A stretch of DNA of 8,822 nucleotides. Origin: an uncultured Collinsella sp. Lineage in GTDB: Bacteria > Actinomycetota > Coriobacteriia > Coriobacteriales > Coriobacteriaceae. Below, piece by piece: positions 6,515 through 8,822 of the stretch. Made by a program: the position numbers and the translations under genes. Each line of letters opens with the position of its first letter. Positions within the stretch are counted from its first letter, which is position 1. The stretch lies in contig CAAECT010000038.1 in the NCBI GenBank assembly GCA_900754435.1, forward strand, positions 1 to 8,822. The letters are read 5' to 3'. The notes below the pieces were generated by a model. It was not told the origin of the DNA. It was given only the letters and a program-made list of their open reading frames with translations, and did not search any database.

Positions 6515-6601
6515 CGACCGCGCCCACGGCCCCGCTCGCACGGGTGACTGGCGCAATTGCCGTATCCGCCATCAACGTTTTACCTTAACGTCCCGAATCT
6601 T

Positions 6602-6619
6602 GGAGGTTCGAGAAACTCC
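6602..6619 (+). promoter_or_regulatory. Distant Shine-Dalgarno folded in a small hairpin before the CNNM gene
   Basis: GGAGG at 6602-6606 is 15 nt from the ATG at 6622, longer than usual. GGAG (6602-6605) can pair with CTCC (6616-6619), and TT (6607-6608) with AA (6613-6614), around a CGAG loop. The pairing would hide the site, so it might tune translation. The hairpin is small and could be chance. No other in-frame start with a better site is visible. Confidence 0.35.
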
Positions 6620-6621
6620 CG

Positions 6622-7995
6622 ATGGACATAACCATCTCCCTTATCACTACCCTCGTCCTGACGCTTATCAACGGCTACTTCTCCATGTCCGAGATGGCTC
6701 TCACCACGGCTAAGCGCGCCGTGTTGGAGCACGATGCCGAGGAGGGCGATAAGCGCGCCGAGCGCGCCGTCCAGCTCGCCGCCGACTCCGATCAGCTGTT
6801 GGCCACCATCCAGGTCGCTATCACGCTCGTGGGCTTCGCCTCGTCCGCCGTCGCATCGACGAGCCTGTCCGACCCGCTTGCCACGTGGCTCATGAGCTTT
6901 GGCATCGCGCCGCTCTCTGCCATCGCGCGCGGCCTGGCGCCGGTCATCATCACCGTCGCCGTCGCCTTCGTGTCCATCGTGATCGGCGAGCTCGTGCCCA
7001 AGCGCATTGGTCTGGCCAATGCCGAGGGCGTGTCCAAGCAAGTCGTGGGGCCGCTTTCGGTGTTCCAAAAGATCGCCCGCCCGCTCGTGTGGCTGACCGG
7101 TGCCTGCTCCGACGGCCTGGCCCGCATCCTGCGCATCAAGAGCGCCGACGACCGCCAGAACGTCTCGGAGGAAGAAATCAAGTACATGGTCTCGGAGCAG
7201 GACGACCTGCTCGACGAGGAAAAGCGCATGATCCACGAGATCTTCGACCTGGGCGACACCGTGGCTCGCGAGGTCATGGTGCCGCGCGTGGACACCACTA
7301 TGTGCGAGGACGACGAGACAGTCGCCGACGTGTTGTCCACCATGCGCCAGACCGGTTTCAGCCGCATCCCCGTCTATCACGAGGACCCCGACAACGTCGC
7401 GGGCATCGCGCACATCAAGGACCTGATTCAGCCCGCGCTCGACGGCAAGGGCGACCAGCCCATCGCCGATTACCTGCGCGACGCCACCTTTGTGCCCGAC
7501 ACCAAGGATATCCTGCCGCTGCTGTCCGAGATGCAGACCTCGCACGACCAGATCGTGGTTGTCGTGGACGAGTACGGCGGCACGGCCGGCATCATCACCA
7601 TCGAGGACATCGTCGAGGAGATCGTCGGCGAGATCGAGGACGAGTTCGACCCCGACAACAAGTACCTCACGCGCCTTTCGCGCCGCGAGTGGCTCGTCGA
7701 TGGGCGTTTTTCGTGCGATGACGCGATTGAGATTGGTTGGCCGCTCGAGGAAAGCGATGATTATGAGACCATCGCCGGCTGGATTTTGGAGCTTTGCGAC
7801 TCGGTGCCCGACATCGGAGAGGTGTTTGAGGTCGCAGGGTACAAGTTCAAGGTACAGTCGATGCGTGGCCAGCGCATCTCGCTCATTCGCGTGATCGCTC
7901 CGGCCGAAACCGATAAGAAGGATTCCGAGTCCTCGGCCGAGAAGCCGGCGGCGTCGGGTGCGGGCTCTGCGGACCCGCACGATGGCGACGAGTAG
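6622..7995 (+). CDS. CNNM/CBS-domain transporter, hemolysin C/CorC family
   Basis: This 457-residue protein has the standard three-part build. The DUF21/CNNM membrane domain (~1-175) includes NGYFSMSEMAL (17-27) and the conserved GELVPKRIGL (122-131). A CBS pair (~215-335) includes REVMVPRVD (216-224), SRIPVY (247-252) and VVDEYGGTAGIITIEDIVEEIVGEI-type residues (315-338). A CorC_HlyC domain (~350-425) ends the folded part, before a disordered polar tail of ~30 residues. Characterised relatives (CNNM/CorC, MpfA, YhdP) export magnesium or protect against high Mg2+, with the CBS pair binding nucleotide; 'hemolysin' is a historical label. A role in Mg2+ or other divalent-cation efflux at the cytoplasmic membrane is inferred from the family. 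The next gene starts 24 nt after the stop, so the two are probably co-transcribed. Confidence 0.93.
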   Translation: MDITISLITTLVLTLINGYFSMSEMALTTAKRAVLEHDAEEGDKRAERAVQLAADSDQLLATIQVAITLVGFASSAVASTSLSDPLATWLMSFGIAPLSAIARGLAPVIITVAVAFVSIVIGELVPKRIGLANAEGVSKQVVGPLSVFQKIARPLVWLTGACSDGLARILRIKSADDRQNVSEEEIKYMVSEQDDLLDEEKRMIHEIFDLGDTVAREVMVPRVDTTMCEDDETVADVLSTMRQTGFSRIPVYHEDPDNVAGIAHIKDLIQPALDGKGDQPIADYLRDATFVPDTKDILPLLSEMQTSHDQIVVVVDEYGGTAGIITIEDIVEEIVGEIEDEFDPDNKYLTRLSRREWLVDGRFSCDDAIEIGWPLEESDDYETIAGWILELCDSVPDIGEVFEVAGYKFKVQSMRGQRISLIRVIAPAETDKKDSESSAEKPAASGAGSADPHDGDE

Positions 7996-8019
7996 GGCAA
8001 GGAAGAGTAGGGGAGAGTT

Positions 8020-8822
8020 ATGGCAGGCCTGTTCAACATCCTTAAGGTCACCGTCAGCGAGGACAAGATTTGCGCGCATGTGCTGGTGAACCCCGGCATG
8101 CCGCTCATGACCTCGGAGGATATCGAGGCCACGGCGCGCGTGTACTACCTGGTGCCCGCGATTGCCAAGCATCTGTGCCTGGGCGATTCGGGTCGCGAGT
8201 TCCAGGATTGCATGGGCCAGACCGAGCTTTGCCACCTGCTGGAGCACGTGACGGTCGAGCTCATGAACGAGACCGGTCTTGCGGGCAGCATTTCGTGCGG
8301 CCGCACGCGCGTGAGCGAGCACGACGAGCGTGTCTTTGAGGTTGAGCTTTCGTGTCCCGATGACGCGTTGGCCATTGGCGCGCTGTCGTCGGCGACCTTT
8401 ATGATGGACTGGGCGTCCCTGCACGCCGACCAGCCGGCCCCCGACGTGGAAGGCACGGTCGCGGGCCTGCGCAACCTGGTGCTGGGCATGCGTGCCGAGG
8501 CCGAGGGCAAGGACCCACACGAGGCCGTTGCCGCTGCGAACGGCGAGGACGTGGCCGAGGATGTGCCCGAGGGCGACGCTCCTGCCGACGCCGACACTGA
8601 GCCCGTTGCCGAGGCGCCTGCTGCGTCTGAGCCTGCGGAGCCCCAAGGCGTCCCGAGCTTTGACGACGAGCCGCAGATGCCAATCGATACCGAGGGTGCG
8701 GTTGCCGAGAACCACGAGGCCCCCGCGGCCGTCTTTGGTGGTGCGGCAACGGCTCCGTCCGGCTCGGCGCACGAGGGCAACTTGCCGCTCGTCGATGGCG
8801 CCGGCGAGGACCCGGCCGCCAC
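8020..8822 (+). CDS. Cyanophycin-synthetase N-domain-like protein with acidic tail (3'-truncated)
   Basis: 267 codons are visible and the frame runs off the window. Residues ~35-132 resemble, by eye, the N-terminal domain of cyanophycin synthetase CphA. They run LVPAIAKHLC (44-53), GREF (58-61), HLLEHVTVEL (72-81), CGRTR (93-97), VFEVEL (105-110), then an Ala-rich helix. CphA has the same order: LP..EH.C, F, H..EHVALEL, FGRTR, VYQVVF. From ~160 on the sequence is low-complexity Ala/Glu/Asp/Pro, strongly acidic and probably disordered; no ATP-grasp or Mur-ligase domain appears before the window end. No signal peptide is seen. The start is ATG 8020; GGGGAG lies close before it (about 4 nt) and AAGGAAGAG farther off (12 nt). 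It follows the CNNM gene closely. The function is unknown; polymer or peptide binding is only an inference from CphA. Confidence 0.75.
   Translation, partial: MAGLFNILKVTVSEDKICAHVLVNPGMPLMTSEDIEATARVYYLVPAIAKHLCLGDSGREFQDCMGQTELCHLLEHVTVELMNETGLAGSISCGRTRVSEHDERVFEVELSCPDDALAIGALSSATFMMDWASLHADQPAPDVEGTVAGLRNLVLGMRAEAEGKDPHEAVAAANGEDVAEDVPEGDAPADADTEPVAEAPAASEPAEPQGVPSFDDEPQMPIDTEGAVAENHEAPAAVFGGAATAPSGSAHEGNLPLVDGAGEDPAA

Noticed and set aside
5681..6556. 291-codon minus-strand frame opposite the hemolysin III gene
   Set aside because: It is antisense to a clear membrane protein with PAQR motifs; the composition is His/Gln/Asp-rich shadow sequence.
6557..6586. TTGCCG...TACCTT as a promoter just before the CNNM gene
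   Set aside because: The -10 matches only 3 of 6 positions with an 18-nt spacer, too weak to call; read-through from the hemolysin III promoter explains expression as well.
6580..8772. Very long open frame (730 codons) on the minus strand opposite the CNNM and CphA-N-like genes
   Set aside because: It runs antisense across two well-supported genes and is rich in Arg/His/Gly/Ala/Leu/Val without any recognisable motif, as expected when GC-rich codons are read backwards. There is no family feature and no separate start region.

Overview
The window is 8.8 kb of GC-rich bacterial DNA. The codon style (CGC/CGT arginine, CTG/CTC leucine, mostly G or C in third positions), the Shine-Dalgarno starts and the gene content suggest a high-GC Gram-positive gut anaerobe of the Coriobacteriia, most like Collinsella. 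That placement is inference from gene style and general knowledge; no marker gene is present. There are seven protein genes, two of them cut by the window edges. I see no rRNA, tRNA, CRISPR array, insertion-sequence transposase or phage gene.

Layout, left to right. (1) 1-2196 (+): the 3' part of a large FtsX/MacB-type ABC transporter permease with a coiled-coil-bearing extracellular domain, closed by a hairpin terminator. (2) 2316-2960 (+): a small class I SAM methyltransferase with codon use unlike its neighbours. (3) 2961-3221: an intergenic stretch packed with palindromes, namely an 84-bp inverted-repeat element and two tandem hairpins whose stems differ by a compensatory pair change. (4) 3222-4427 (+): a DUF362 protein with two 4Fe-4S ferredoxin motifs, with its own promoter and a strong terminator. 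(5) 4428-4678: that terminator and a ~132-bp imperfect palindromic element. (6) 4679-5644 (-): a membrane-anchored alpha/beta hydrolase. (7) 5645-5830: a divergent regulatory region with a good promoter for the hydrolase, flanked by two near-identical 14-bp dyads, and an extended -10 promoter for the next gene. (8) 5831-6514 (+): a hemolysin III/PAQR-family membrane protein. (9) 6622-7995 (+): a CNNM/CBS/CorC_HlyC protein of the 'hemolysin C' or magnesium-extrusion type. (10) 8020 to the window end (+), 24 nt behind it: a protein whose first ~135 residues resemble the N-terminal domain of cyanophycin synthetase, followed by a long acidic Ala/Pro/Glu/Asp-rich tail.

The genes do not form one obvious pathway. 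The only likely tight transcription unit is the CNNM gene with the CphA-N-like gene, possibly read from the hemolysin III promoter. The permease probably belongs to an operon that starts outside the window. The most unusual items are the apparently stand-alone cyanophycin-synthetase N-domain protein, the covarying twin hairpins, the two longer palindromic intergenic elements and the paired operator-like dyads at the hydrolase promoter.
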